Assembly (NCBI GenBank): GCA_038135065.1
Contig: JAYPWI010000001.1
Span: forward strand, 148,876-212,875
Source: JAYPWI01 sp038135065
GTDB lineage: Bacteria > Actinomycetota > Acidimicrobiia > Acidimicrobiales > Poriferisodalaceae
Direction of reading: 5' to 3'
Length of the DNA: 64,000 nucleotides
Part shown: one piece after another, positions 8,439 through 17,367 of the stretch
Numbering within the stretch: position 1 is the stretch's first letter
Layout of the letters: each line of letters begins with the position of its first letter
Notes under the pieces: model-generated
Databases searched by the model: none
What the model was told of the DNA's origin: nothing
What the model saw: the letters and a program-made list of their open reading frames with translations, nothing else
Made by a program: the position numbers and the translations under genes

Positions 8439-9647
8439 ATGGAAGTCGATGCTGGCAACATTGCCTGGATATTGGTCGCTGCGGCCCTGGTGCTGTTCAT
8501 GGTGCCGGGGCTCGCCCTGTTCTACGGGGGCATGGTCCGGGCCAAGAACGCCCTCAACATGTTGAACATGAACATGTGGTGCCTGGGCATCGTCCCGGTG
8601 GTCTGGGTGCTCGTCGGCTTCAGCCTTGCTGCCGGCGAGAGCGGGAATCCCATCATCGGAGACTTCAGCCTTGTCGGGATGAGCGGCATCCACGATGCCG
8701 AAGGCCTGGCCGTCTTCGCCTTCCTGATGACCTTTGCGGCCATCACCCCCGCACTGATCTCGGGAGCGGTGGCCGACCGGATGAAGTTCTCGGCCTGGAT
8801 GATCTTCGTTCCGATCTGGAGCCTCGTGGTCTACGCCCCGGTCGTGTACTGGGTGTACGGAGCCGACGGCTGGATCCTGGATCTCGGCGCCCTCGACTTC
8901 GCCGGTGGTACGGCCATCCACGTGAATGCGGGCGCCGCTGCCCTCGCCCTGGTGCTGGTACTCGGAAAGCGCACCGGGTGGCCCCAGAACCGGCCCGCTC
9001 CCCACAACATTCCCTTCGTCATGCTGGGGGCGGGCATCCTGTGGTTCGGTTGGTTCGGCTTCAACGCCGGATCGGCCCTGGCCGCCGACGGTGCTGCCGC
9101 CCAGGCGTTCGTGAACACCTTCATCGCCGGGGCTGCGGGGATGGTGGCGTGGAGCATCGTGGAGGTGCTTCGCCACGGGAAGGTGTCCACCATCGGCATG
9201 GCCTCGGGCATCATCTCGGCCCTGGTGGCCATCACCCCCGCTGCTGGCTTCGTCGGATCGATGCATTCCTTCGTATTCGGTGCTGCAGCCGGTGTGCTGT
9301 GCTTCTTCGCCATCGAGGCCAAGTTCCGCTTCGGGTTCGACGACAGCCTCGACGTGGTCGGCGTGCATTTCGTCGGCGGTGTCGTCGGCGGCGTCCTGCT
9401 CGGATTCTTTGCCGACGCCTCCGCAGTCCCCGGGGGCGACTTCATCAACGGAGTCTTCTTCGGAGGTGGCAGTCTGCTGTGGTACCAGGTCCTGTCCATC
9501 GCTGTCGTGGCGGTGTTCTCCTTCGTGGCCACCTTCGTCATTGCCAAGGTGCTCGACTCCGTCATGGGTCTGCGGGTCTCGGAGGACACTGAATTGGCCG
9601 GTCTCGATGCCAGCGACCATGGAGAGGCCGCCTACATCATCGAGTGA
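8439..9647 (+). CDS. amtB: Ammonium transporter, Amt family
   Basis: 402 residues and about eleven membrane helices. Recognisable Amt blocks: MVPGLALFYGGMVRAKN near the N-terminus, ITPALISGAVADRMKF, GGTAIHVNAGAAALA (the H168-type pore histidine) and DVVGVHFVGGVVGG (the H318-type pore histidine). It conducts ammonium/ammonia across the cytoplasmic membrane. ATG 8439 is chosen because the protein then begins just before the first helix and GGGAAGG lies a few nt upstream; an in-frame GTG at 8328 would add an implausible arginine-rich leader. No PII gene (glnK) or glnD follows, unlike many actinobacterial amtB operons; the next element is a terminator. Confidence 0.95.
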   Translation: MEVDAGNIAWILVAAALVLFMVPGLALFYGGMVRAKNALNMLNMNMWCLGIVPVVWVLVGFSLAAGESGNPIIGDFSLVGMSGIHDAEGLAVFAFLMTFAAITPALISGAVADRMKFSAWMIFVPIWSLVVYAPVVYWVYGADGWILDLGALDFAGGTAIHVNAGAAALALVLVLGKRTGWPQNRPAPHNIPFVMLGAGILWFGWFGFNAGSALAADGAAAQAFVNTFIAGAAGMVAWSIVEVLRHGKVSTIGMASGIISALVAITPAAGFVGSMHSFVFGAAAGVLCFFAIEAKFRFGFDDSLDVVGVHFVGGVVGGVLLGFFADASAVPGGDFINGVFFGGGSLLWYQVLSIAVVAVFSFVATFVIAKVLDSVMGLRVSEDTELAGLDASDHGEAAYIIE

Positions 9648-9665
9648 TATTGCTGGTTGTTCTAG

Positions 9666-9712
9666 CGACCGGACCCTCTCCGCTTGAGGCTGAGAGGGTC
9701 CGGTCGTAGTTT
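9666..9712 (+). terminator. Strong intrinsic terminator after amtB
   Basis: A perfect 15-bp stem (9666-9680 with 9692-9706), an 11-nt loop, then TAGTTTT. It ends the amtB transcript. The trailing TAGTTT (9707-9712) also sits 8 nt before the next GTG, like the -10 hexamers elsewhere in the window. Confidence 0.9.
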
Positions 9713-9720
9713 TCCGCACC

Positions 9721-11937
9721 GTGAGGCGTCTCCTGCATCGGACCATCGTTGCGGTCACGGTGCTCGGGGCGGGGTGGTGGGGCCTCAGTGCGCTCGGCGA
9801 GGCACAGGAGGGCGAGGGGCCAGCGGTGGCCAGTGAGTCCCGCCCCGAGCCGGCAGGCTGGGTGGTGCTGCGGCGTTCTGGCGGGCGTCTGGCTGTCGAA
9901 CGGGCGCTGAGTCCGCCGGTGGCAACCCTGACGGCCTCGGTCGGTGCGTCACGGTCGAATGGTCTGGTAGCTGTCGGCCGTGAGCAGTGGGTGGAACCTG
10001 CGGCCGACCCTCGGCGGAGCCTCCAGTGGCATATCGATACGCTGGGCCTCGATGGCCTGCCGCCCGGGATCGACGGCACGGGGGTGACGGTCGCCGTGAT
10101 CGACACGGCGATTGCCCTGGGCCACGAGGATCTGGCCCGGTTCGTGCAGGGCTTCGACGCCATCGAGAACCGTCTGCTCGACCCCGTCGACTGGCAGGTC
10201 GCTCTCGATCGGGTTGGAGAACCCATCGATCACGGCTCTCACGTGGCGGGCATCGTTGGTGCGGTCGCCGACAACGGTGTGGGTGGGGTCGGCAACGCTC
10301 CCGGTGCGTCGCTCATGCCGGTCAGAGTGCTCGGGGGCGACGGAGGGCTTCTGTCCGATGTGGTGCAGGGGATGTTGTGGGCCATCGATCACGATGCCGA
10401 CGTACTGAACCTCTCTCTGGTCTCGTGGGACGATTCGCCCGTGTTGCGGGCCGTCGTAGCAGAGGCAGAGGCGGCCGGTGTCGTGGTGGTGGCGGCAGCG
10501 GGGAACCAAGGCCTTGCGGGCAGTCCCGTGGTCTATCCGGCCGCGTACTCGACAGTGATCGGGGTCGGGGCGGTGCAGTCCGATCTCACCCGTGCGCCGT
10601 GGTCGTCGCAGGGGCCGCAGGTGAACATCGCTGCACCGGGCAGCATGATCGACTCCACCGGCGGAGGGTCGGTCGATTCCTACCTGACGATGAGCGGCAC
10701 CTCGATGGCGACACCGCAGGTCGCCGCTGCGGCTGCCCTCGTTCTGCAGGCAGATGGATCGCTTACTCCCGCCGAGGTCCGAGACCTACTCGCTGACACG
10801 GCAGATGATCTCGGTCTGCCCGGGGTCGACGAGAGCTACGGAGCGGGACTCGTGGATCCGGTGGAGGCCGTGGGGCGCTTGGTCCCACCAATTGAGCCGG
10901 TCGAACCGCCTCCCGCCCCGCTACAGGTGGTGGCCAGCTTCGTCGCTGGCGAGGTCGTCGTGGCGTGGGAACTGTCTGCTGACGGCGTGGAGGCGGTGGA
11001 GGTTCTCCGCGATGGCCTCATCGTGGCCCGGCTCGATCCGGCCATCACTGAGTACCGCGACGCCACTCCCCGACGGGGTGGTTCGAGCGTGTACGAGGTG
11101 GTGGCCGTCGGACCCGGTGGCCGAACCGGGACGCGTGTGGTGGTCGAGATTCCCCCGGTGGAGACCCACTACTGGGTGGTGACTGACCGGGGGCGGGTCC
11201 TCCCCTTCGGCGGGGCCGACGAGCTCTCGCCGCCGGAGGTGATCCTGTTCGACTTCGGTACCGACAACGGCGTCGTCGGTGGGGCGCCCACGCCGACCGG
11301 CTCGGGCTACTGGTTGGTCGATCGCCGGGGGCGGGTCGTCGTGTTCGGTGATGCAGGGCATCAGGGCGACTTGCGAGACCTGGTCCTCAACCGACCGGTG
11401 GTCGGGATGGCGGTGTCCCCGACGGGTCGCGGCTACTGGTTGGTGGCATCCGATGGTGGGGTGTTCGCGTTCGGCGACGCCCGCTTCTTCGGGTCGACGG
11501 GTGGGATGGTCCTCAACCGGCCCATCGTCGACATGGCGGTGTCGCCGACGGGTGATGGGTATTGGTTGGTGGCATCCGATGGTGGGGTGTTCGCGTTCGG
11601 CGACGCCCGCTTCCTCGGTTCCACCGGCAGCATCGTGCTCAACGAACCGATGGTGTCCATGGCCGCCGGGGCCGAGGGCTACTGGCTGGTGGCATCCGAT
11701 GGGGGCGTGTTCACCTTCGGTGTGCCCTTCCACGGCTCCATCCCGGGGCTGGTGACGGGGACGAGCGGGGTGGTGGATGGACGTCGGGTCCGCAGCATCG
11801 ATGGCGGTGCTGGGTATCTGGTCCTCTCGGGTGATGGTGCTCTGTACGGTTTCGGTTCGGCGGCCGACGTGTCGGTAGCGGGAGCGCAACTGCAGAAGGG
11901 CGAGACCGCGGTCGATCTCCTCATGGTCCAGTTCTGA
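9721..11937 (+). CDS. Secreted subtilisin-like (S8) protease with Fn3-like domain and propeller-type repeats
   Basis: 738 residues. A signal-like N-terminus (arginines, then a hydrophobic run to about residue 27) precedes an S8 domain with the intact triad D128 (VAVIDTA), H174 (DHGSHVAG) and S328 (GTSMATPQ). An Fn3-like region spans about 395-480. The C-terminal ~260 residues carry about six ~40-residue repeats built on GYWLVASDGGVFAFGDA, a propeller-like repeat common in Acidimicrobiia exoproteins. Two repeat units share an identical 51-nt stretch (11437-11487 and 11563-11613). No anchor or sorting signal is visible. TAGTTT lies 8 nt before GTG 9721, suggesting a leaderless message. Confidence 0.9.
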   Translation: MRRLLHRTIVAVTVLGAGWWGLSALGEAQEGEGPAVASESRPEPAGWVVLRRSGGRLAVERALSPPVATLTASVGASRSNGLVAVGREQWVEPAADPRRSLQWHIDTLGLDGLPPGIDGTGVTVAVIDTAIALGHEDLARFVQGFDAIENRLLDPVDWQVALDRVGEPIDHGSHVAGIVGAVADNGVGGVGNAPGASLMPVRVLGGDGGLLSDVVQGMLWAIDHDADVLNLSLVSWDDSPVLRAVVAEAEAAGVVVVAAAGNQGLAGSPVVYPAAYSTVIGVGAVQSDLTRAPWSSQGPQVNIAAPGSMIDSTGGGSVDSYLTMSGTSMATPQVAAAAALVLQADGSLTPAEVRDLLADTADDLGLPGVDESYGAGLVDPVEAVGRLVPPIEPVEPPPAPLQVVASFVAGEVVVAWELSADGVEAVEVLRDGLIVARLDPAITEYRDATPRRGGSSVYEVVAVGPGGRTGTRVVVEIPPVETHYWVVTDRGRVLPFGGADELSPPEVILFDFGTDNGVVGGAPTPTGSGYWLVDRRGRVVVFGDAGHQGDLRDLVLNRPVVGMAVSPTGRGYWLVASDGGVFAFGDARFFGSTGGMVLNRPIVDMAVSPTGDGYWLVASDGGVFAFGDARFLGSTGSIVLNEPMVSMAAGAEGYWLVASDGGVFTFGVPFHGSIPGLVTGTSGVVDGRRVRSIDGGAGYLVLSGDGALYGFGSAADVSVAGAQLQKGETAVDLLMVQF
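11437..11613 (+). repeat. Direct repeat inside the subtilisin gene
   Basis: A 51-nt segment at 11437-11487 recurs identically at 11563-11613 (period 126 nt = 42 codons), with a diverged third copy from 11683. It encodes successive propeller-like repeat units; the DNA-level identity suggests recent duplication or gene conversion. Confidence 0.85.
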
Positions 11938-11965
11938 GCCGGCCGCAGTGCATCGCCTGCTGCGC

Positions 11966-11971
11966 TACGTT
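11966..11971 (+). promoter_or_regulatory. -10-like hexamer TACGTT deciding the phosphatase start
   Basis: TACGTT ends 7 nt before GTG 11979. The alternative TTG at 11970 overlaps the hexamer and would not be transcribed from it. Confidence 0.5.
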
Positions 11972-11978
11972 GCCGGAG

Positions 11979-12674
11979 GTGAGCGAAGAGTCCGGCCCCC
12001 AGCAGTTCGCCCAACACCGGTGGGAGCGCCCGCCGGGATCCACGGAGGTCATGCTCCTTCGACACGGCGCATCGACTCCCTTCGTTCCCGGGACACCGTT
12101 CCCCCTGATCGAGGGGCAGGGTGATCCACCCCTGTCACCGGTTGGTCACGAGCAGGCGGAACGCAGCGCACGCCGACTCGGGATCGAGCCGATCGCCGCC
12201 CTGTACGCCACGTCGATGCAGCGAACCCAGCAGACGGTGGCCCCGCTCGCCGCGCAGCTCGGTCTGGGGGTGGCCATCGAACCCGATTTGCGAGAGATCC
12301 ACCTGGGGGAGTGGGAGGGCGGTCTGCTCCGCCAGCACGCGGCGGCCGACCATCCGATCTACCGGCAGATGCATGCGCAAGAGCGTTGGGACGTCATCCC
12401 AGGTGCGGAATCCAATGAGGTGTTCGCCCGACGCTGTATGGACGCCCTCGACCGAATTGCCGACCGACATCCTGACCAGCTCGTGTTGTGCACGGTCCAC
12501 GGTGGGGTGATCGGGGTGGTGCTGGCCTCTATCGCCGGTTCTCGGCCGTTCGCCTTCGGTGGGGCAGACAATTGTTCCGTGTCACAGATCGTGAGGTCTG
12601 AGGGGGCGTGGGCCGTGCGGCGCTTCAACGACAGCAGCCACCTACACGACGCATTGCATCACGGGCCTGCCTAG
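11979..12674 (+). CDS. Histidine phosphatase (phosphoglycerate mutase-like) family protein
   Basis: About 231 residues. The family's catalytic motif LLRHGAS lies near residue 27, followed by LSPVGHEQAERSARRL, the conserved arginine region SMQRTQQT, the acid EIHLGEWEG, and the second histidine in CTVHGGVIGV. All four catalytic-pocket elements are present, so a phosphohydrolase or phosphomutase is expected; the substrate is unknown (the family includes cobalamin, sugar and protein phosphatases). GTG 11979 is preferred on the promoter argument; TTG 11970 and ATG 12051 are alternatives. It is convergent with the aminopeptidase, stops 3 nt apart. Confidence 0.88.
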   Translation: MSEESGPQQFAQHRWERPPGSTEVMLLRHGASTPFVPGTPFPLIEGQGDPPLSPVGHEQAERSARRLGIEPIAALYATSMQRTQQTVAPLAAQLGLGVAIEPDLREIHLGEWEGGLLRQHAAADHPIYRQMHAQERWDVIPGAESNEVFARRCMDALDRIADRHPDQLVLCTVHGGVIGVVLASIAGSRPFAFGGADNCSVSQIVRSEGAWAVRRFNDSSHLHDALHHGPA

Positions 12675-12677
12675 CGG

Positions 12678-13967
12678 TCAGACCTCGGACAGGAACGACC
12701 CGAGGGCACGGGTGAGGAAACTCGGATCCTCGCTGCCTCCGAGTTCTCGGGCGGAGTGCATTGAGAGCTGTGCACTGCCCACATCGACGACCCGGATCCC
12801 GAGACGGGCAGCCGTGATGGGTCCGATGGTCGACCCGCAGGCCAGGTTGGTTCGATGGCTGTACAGCTGGAACGGCACTCCGGCGCTGCGACACGCTGAC
12901 TGGAAGCGCTGAGTGGTCTCTGCGTCGCTGGCGTATCGCACGTTGGCGTTGACCTTGATCACCGGTCCGCCGTTGAGGACGACCCGATGCTCGGGCTCGT
13001 AGCGGTCGGTGTAGTTGGGATGCACGGCGTGGGCACCGTCCGACGAGACACACCAGGAGCGTGTCAGGGCCCGAAGGAACTGGTCGCGGTCAGCCCCCAC
13101 GGCTCCTGCCACCCGCTCGAGTGCATGCAGGAGGAGGGCGCTCGCCGCCCCGGTGGCCGACTCGCTCCCGATTTCTTCGTGGTCGAACAGCACCACCACG
13201 GCGATGGTGTTGGCCGAGGGTTCCGGCGAGGTGGCCAAGGCCTCGGTCGCTGCATGGCAACTGGCCAGGTTGTCGATGCGAGGGGCTGCGTACATCTCGT
13301 TGTCCACGCCCAGCGGACTGGAGGGTGTGAGGTCGTGCAGCATCAGGTCCCATGCATCGATGGCGGCAGGTTCGACATCGAGTCGGTCCGCCAGCCAGGT
13401 GCGGAAGTCGCCCTCGGAGCAGGACCCCAAACCCCACAGGGGCGCCAAATGGCGTTGACGGTCCAGCACCACTCCCTTGTCGTTGACATCCCGATCCAGG
13501 TGGATCGCCAACTGGGCGACCCGCAGCAATGGCTGATCTACTCGCAGTAGCTCCGTGCGGAGGCCGTCGGGGCCGCTGACTGCGATTCGCCCTGACAGCC
13601 CGAGATCGCGGTCGAGCCATGAATTGAGCAGGGCCCCTCCGTAGACCTCGACCCCGAGCTGGCGATAGCCGACGGCCCCCGTGTCAGGTCGGGGCTTGAC
13701 CCGCAGGTTCGGGCTGTCCGTATGGGCGCCGATGAGGCGGAACGCCATCTGCGACGGGTCGACCCCGGGCGCCACGCGCCAGGCGACGACCGAGCCACCG
13801 GTCACGACCACGCCGTTCTGGCGATCCGTCCAGGAGTCAGAGAGGTCGACCTGCTCGAGTCCGGCCTGCCGCAACCTGGCGGCAGCCGCCTCGGCTGCGT
13901 GATACGGCGAGGGAGCGGAGTCGATGAAGTCGAGGAGGTCGCCGAGCACCGGTGGTTGTGAACTCAT
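12678..13967 (-). CDS. M18 family aminopeptidase (aspartyl aminopeptidase type)
   Basis: 429 residues. Starting at MSSQPP (ATG 13967) the protein shows the M18 order: LLDFIDSAPSPYHA at the N-terminus, the zinc histidine in LIGAHTDSPNLR, the metal acid in VDNEMYAAPRIDN, VVLFDHEEIGSES (catalytic and metal acids), and the C-terminal VLNGGPVIKVN and ACGSTIGPI blocks. A cytosolic zinc exopeptidase removing N-terminal acidic or neutral residues is expected. Its ATG overlaps the stop of the upstream membrane protein by 4 nt (ATGA), so the two are probably translationally coupled. Confidence 0.92.
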   Translation of the reverse strand: MSSQPPVLGDLLDFIDSAPSPYHAAEAAAARLRQAGLEQVDLSDSWTDRQNGVVVTGGSVVAWRVAPGVDPSQMAFRLIGAHTDSPNLRVKPRPDTGAVGYRQLGVEVYGGALLNSWLDRDLGLSGRIAVSGPDGLRTELLRVDQPLLRVAQLAIHLDRDVNDKGVVLDRQRHLAPLWGLGSCSEGDFRTWLADRLDVEPAAIDAWDLMLHDLTPSSPLGVDNEMYAAPRIDNLASCHAATEALATSPEPSANTIAVVVLFDHEEIGSESATGAASALLLHALERVAGAVGADRDQFLRALTRSWCVSSDGAHAVHPNYTDRYEPEHRVVLNGGPVIKVNANVRYASDAETTQRFQSACRSAGVPFQLYSHRTNLACGSTIGPITAARLGIRVVDVGSAQLSMHSARELGGSEDPSFLTRALGSFLSEV

Positions 13968-14818
13968 CGCACCATTGTGGCTGCGACGGCACGCAGGGGT
14001 GCGGTCAAGCGGGGGAGCCAGATACGGAGGTGGGCTCCGATGGCAACCAGGGCGGCCACTGTGGCCTGGATGACGGCCTGGGCGGTGAGGCTTGCCAACA
14101 TCACCGACATAGCCGCCGTCGCCAGTTCGTCGAACCCTTCGACGGGAATGCGGGGTGCAGCGAGGTCGGTGACGACCCACACGGCTCCTGCCATCAACCC
14201 AGCGGCCAGGGCGAACAAGATGCCCGTCCGTCGGATGGCCACCGCAGTACGGGGGTGGACGATGATGGCGCTCAGCAGGATGGCACTGCCGATCAGGAGC
14301 GCGGCCTTCCACGCCACCTCGAGGCCTGACTCGACGTCGGCCAGCTGTGGCAGGTCGGTGATGGGGAGGGGCACTGTCGCCGGTAGACCTACCCGCTCGA
14401 TCAGGTCGGCCATGGCCGGATCAGCGGCTTCGAGATCCGGCAGCACCGCCGCTTCGATCCCGGTAGTGGAGAGAACGATGGAGATCTCGCCGGTCCCGGG
14501 TTCGAACACGGCCCGGTACAACTGCTCCATAGCGTCGGCGTACGCATTGGCGACGACGGGGTCGGTCAGTGCTTCCATTGCTGCGGCCGTCAGGGTCTCG
14601 GTCTGGGCGGGGTCCAGCTCGAGTCGCTCACTGGTGGAGGTCACGATGAGTTCGGCGGCTTCTCGGCGTATGACCGGATCCTGCAGCACTGTCGTGGCCA
14701 TCTCGCGTACGCGCTGGGGGTCGGTGACCTCCCGGTCGAACCACCACATGACGATGCCCACATTCGTGATGAGCGAGCCCATGAGGATGAGTGCCCCCGC
14801 GGCGAGGCGACGCAACAT
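13964..14818 (-). CDS. Membrane protein with one N-terminal and about three C-terminal helices, unknown function
   Basis: 284 residues starting at MLRRLAAG (ATG 14818). A hydrophobic helix spans about residues 6-27, followed by an acidic, helix-prone extracytoplasmic region (about 30-165) rich in repeated DPVI/DPVVANAYADA-like phrases, then about three hydrophobic segments to the C-terminus. No enzyme motif was seen and I do not recognise the family. It precedes and overlaps the M18 aminopeptidase by 4 nt, so they probably form a two-gene operon divergent from a membrane-anchored metalloprotease; a link to extracytoplasmic peptide handling is speculative. Confidence 0.6.
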   Translation of the reverse strand: MLRRLAAGALILMGSLITNVGIVMWWFDREVTDPQRVREMATTVLQDPVIRREAAELIVTSTSERLELDPAQTETLTAAAMEALTDPVVANAYADAMEQLYRAVFEPGTGEISIVLSTTGIEAAVLPDLEAADPAMADLIERVGLPATVPLPITDLPQLADVESGLEVAWKAALLIGSAILLSAIIVHPRTAVAIRRTGILFALAAGLMAGAVWVVTDLAAPRIPVEGFDELATAAMSVMLASLTAQAVIQATVAALVAIGAHLRIWLPRLTAPLRAVAATMVR

Positions 14819-14902
14819 GGTGATCCCGTCGGCCGCGATCGGTGGGATCTGAGTGCCTGCCGCGCCTGTGCGCGGCGGGGCGCCCCAATTAGGGTCACCC
14901 TG

Positions 14903-16159
14903 ATGGATCCGATCTCGTCGACTCGCCCCTCGCACTTCAGGGTCCTCATGGTGGTGCTGGTCGTGGCGATCGCCGGATTCGTGGTCGGTCTGGTGGCGTT
15001 CGTCGATTTCTCCCGTATCGAGGATCCGCCGGCAGATCCCCCCGCCGGTCCTGCATCGATTTCCGACGACGACAGATCCGAGGCCGGTGCTGACACGGAA
15101 TCGTCTGGTCCTCAGCTGGATGATCGGGCCGCCGAGATCGACCGCCTGAGCAGGGAGACCGAGCAGATTCGAGGCCTGCAGTTCCTCAGACCGGTCAACG
15201 TTGCCTTTCTCGATGACGAGGCGTTCGGGATCCGGCTCCGGCAGACCGTCGAGGAGGATCTCGAGGATGCCGATCTGGAGACGGTCGAGCGGATCTGGCA
15301 GGCCTTGGGCGTGATCGATGCCGATCTGTCGCTGAAGACTGCCCTCCTCGATGCGCTCGACGCGGGAGTGCTGGCCTACTACGACCCCGAGACCGAAGAA
15401 CTCGTGCTGCGAGGACTGGAGCTGAACCCCTTCACCCAGGCCACCCTGGTGCACGAACTCACCCACGCCCTCGATGATCAGCACTTCGACCTGGACCGGT
15501 TCTCCGATGACGAGGTCGACGACGACGGCGAAAAGGAGGCGGCGTTCTCCTTTTTGGTCGAGGGCACCGCATCATGGGTGGAGGAGCAGTGGGCGGACAG
15601 GCTCCCTGACGCAGATCAGGCAGCGCGCTCGAGGCTCGGCGCCGAGGCCGCAGCTGCCATGGACATCGGCGGGTTGCCGGAGGTCCTGCTCGTGGACATC
15701 AGCTTGCCGTATTGGTTGGGTCCGCAGTTCGTGGCGGAGTTGGTGGAACGCGCAGGTACCGATGGGGTCGACGCCGCGTACTTCGATCCTCCGGTGAGTG
15801 GCGCGCAGATTTTCGATGTGGATGCCTACCTCACCGGTGAGGTTCCCATCGAGGTGTCGCCTCCCCCTGCCGATGGCCCGGTGCTGGCGACAGAGGTCGT
15901 TGGTTCGACGGGTTGGTTCTCGATCCTGTTGGCGACGGTGCCAGCGCAGGCCCAAGCCGTGGCCGAGGCATGGGCCGGCGATCGGCTCGTTCTCTGGCAG
16001 GACGGGCCTGACCGTTGGTGTGTCCGAGTGGACGTGGTGGCCCGCTCGGAGGCCGACGCAGCCGTGGTCGTGAAGGCCTTGTCGAGCTTTGCGATCCTTC
16101 ACGGGGACGCTGCCGTGAGCGACCTCCCCGATGGATTGCGCCTCGAGGCCTGCCGCTGA
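14903..16159 (+). CDS. Membrane-anchored putative zinc metalloprotease (HExxH)
   Basis: 418 residues. One N-terminal membrane helix (about 14-36) is followed by a Pro/Asp-rich linker and a soluble domain facing outward. HELTHALDDQH gives the zinc motif (H184, E185, H188), and EGTASWVEEQW supplies a likely third ligand (E220), a gluzincin-like arrangement. The rest is not assignable to a named peptidase family, so activity is inferred from the motif. TAGGGT lies 7 nt before ATG 14903 (leaderless pattern). It is divergent from the membrane-protein/aminopeptidase pair, 84 nt apart. Confidence 0.72.
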   Translation: MDPISSTRPSHFRVLMVVLVVAIAGFVVGLVAFVDFSRIEDPPADPPAGPASISDDDRSEAGADTESSGPQLDDRAAEIDRLSRETEQIRGLQFLRPVNVAFLDDEAFGIRLRQTVEEDLEDADLETVERIWQALGVIDADLSLKTALLDALDAGVLAYYDPETEELVLRGLELNPFTQATLVHELTHALDDQHFDLDRFSDDEVDDDGEKEAAFSFLVEGTASWVEEQWADRLPDADQAARSRLGAEAAAAMDIGGLPEVLLVDISLPYWLGPQFVAELVERAGTDGVDAAYFDPPVSGAQIFDVDAYLTGEVPIEVSPPPADGPVLATEVVGSTGWFSILLATVPAQAQAVAEAWAGDRLVLWQDGPDRWCVRVDVVARSEADAAVVVKALSSFAILHGDAAVSDLPDGLRLEACR

Positions 16160-16161
16160 GG

Positions 16162-16405
16162 TCAGGCGTCGGCACACCTGTCCACGACCTCGTCACCGAA
16201 GGTGGGCCAATTGGTCGGGAGCCATGGGCGGCACGATCATGCGGGTCACGCCGATCGAGGCCAACTCGGCCGCCTTTGCATAGGGATGTCGAGAGCCGTG
16301 GCCCTTGGGAATCACCACGTGCTCGACGGTCCAGATCGACTCGACGCCAGCGGCCTCGGCTTCCTGGGCCGAGGAATGTGGGAGTGAACCGAGTTGGCCG
16401 AGTTT
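16162..16405 (-). pseudogene. Remnant of an LLM-class F420 oxidoreductase
   Basis: Read on the minus strand, this stretch encodes EAEAAGVESIWTVEHVVIP (the second barrel strand of LLM enzymes), runs directly into ELASIGVTRMIVPPMA (the last barrel strand), and after a one-base frameshift near 16196-16204 ends FGDEVVDRCADA-stop, a typical LLM C-terminus. About 200 middle residues are missing and no start codon remains. This looks like a gene reduced by internal deletion and frameshift. It lies between the metalloprotease and the rhomboid gene, whose promoter adjoins it. Confidence 0.7.
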
Positions 16406-16437
16406 GGTTGCTTGGTTCCTGCCTCTAGCTTCCAGGC

Positions 16438-17268
16438 ATGGCAACCTGCGTCCGGCATCCCGAGAACGAGGCGGGGCGACGGTGTACGCGTTGTGGTCGG
16501 GATGCGTGTCATCTCTGTCTGCGACAGGCACCGGTAGGGGCCCATTGCGTGGAGTGCGTCCGAGCATCTGCGCCATCGGCTGCCGAGGCCAGGCGGGTAC
16601 GAGCTGCCCTGGGGGTGCGGCGACCGTGGGTCACTTCCTTCTTGGTGGCGCTCAATGGCGCCCTGTTCCTGCTGACGAGCAGCGCAGGCTCCGGATGGTC
16701 GATGCGACCTGCCGTGGTCCGCGACTGGACCACCCGGGCACTCCCCATTGATCGGGCTGGCGAATGGTGGCGGATCATCACTGGGGGGTTCCTGCACTTC
16801 GACTTCCGGCACCTGGCCATGAACATGGTGATGCTCTATCTCCTCGGCCGCCGGCTCGAGCAGCGGGTAGGGGCGTCACGCTTTGCGGGCCTCTATCTCT
16901 GTTCGTTGCTCGGTGGTTCCGCGGGAGCCTTGGTCGTGGCTCCCTCTGCCGCCACAGCTGGGGCATCGGGAGCCATCTACGGGGTGATGGGTGCGGTGTA
17001 CGTGGTGGAGCGGTTGGCTGGGGGAGACCCGTGGCGGGACGGACTCGGTTCGTTGATCCTGGTCAACGTGATGATCACGTTCCTTCTCCCCGGCATCTCG
17101 ATCGGTGGGCACATCGGCGGTCTTGCAGTCGGAGTGATGGCCGGTGCGGTGCTCGGCGACCGACGACTTGGACGGCGCAGTAGGGATCGGGTGATCGCAT
17201 GGGCCGCGCTCGCTGCTCTGGCCATGGGTTCCTTTGTCGTGGCTCTGGCAGCGGCGGCTGCGATGTGA
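16438..17268 (+). CDS. Rhomboid family intramembrane serine protease with N-terminal zinc-finger-like motif
   Basis: 276 residues. A cysteine/histidine-rich N-terminus (CVRHPENEAGRRCTRCG, then CHLC and HCVEC) resembles a B-box-type zinc finger. Six membrane helices follow, with rhomboid hallmarks: GGFLHFDFRHLAMNMVML (oxyanion His/Asn), the catalytic serine S177 in GASGAIYG and the catalytic histidine H225 in GGHIGG. It cleaves membrane proteins within their transmembrane helices; substrates are unknown. TAGCTT ends 6 nt before ATG 16438 (leaderless pattern). The gene stands alone before sodB. Confidence 0.92.
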   Translation: MATCVRHPENEAGRRCTRCGRDACHLCLRQAPVGAHCVECVRASAPSAAEARRVRAALGVRRPWVTSFLVALNGALFLLTSSAGSGWSMRPAVVRDWTTRALPIDRAGEWWRIITGGFLHFDFRHLAMNMVMLYLLGRRLEQRVGASRFAGLYLCSLLGGSAGALVVAPSAATAGASGAIYGVMGAVYVVERLAGGDPWRDGLGSLILVNVMITFLLPGISIGGHIGGLAVGVMAGAVLGDRRLGRRSRDRVIAWAALAALAMGSFVVALAAAAAM

Positions 17269-17367
17269 TCCTGACCGGTTTGAGCCGGTCGCTTGGCCGA
17301 GGCGCGGCCCGCAGTCACTACACTTAGGGGGCCGCAACGGCTGACCCCGTCCCTGAAAGGACCCCGC

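Noticed and set aside
8346..10226. Long antisense frame over amtB and the protease start
   Set aside because: Same GC-skew artefact; the sense strand encodes clear Amt and S8 motifs.
17293..17367. Longer in-frame start for sodB
   Set aside because: The added residues are not superoxide-dismutase-like and a good RBS precedes ATG 17368.
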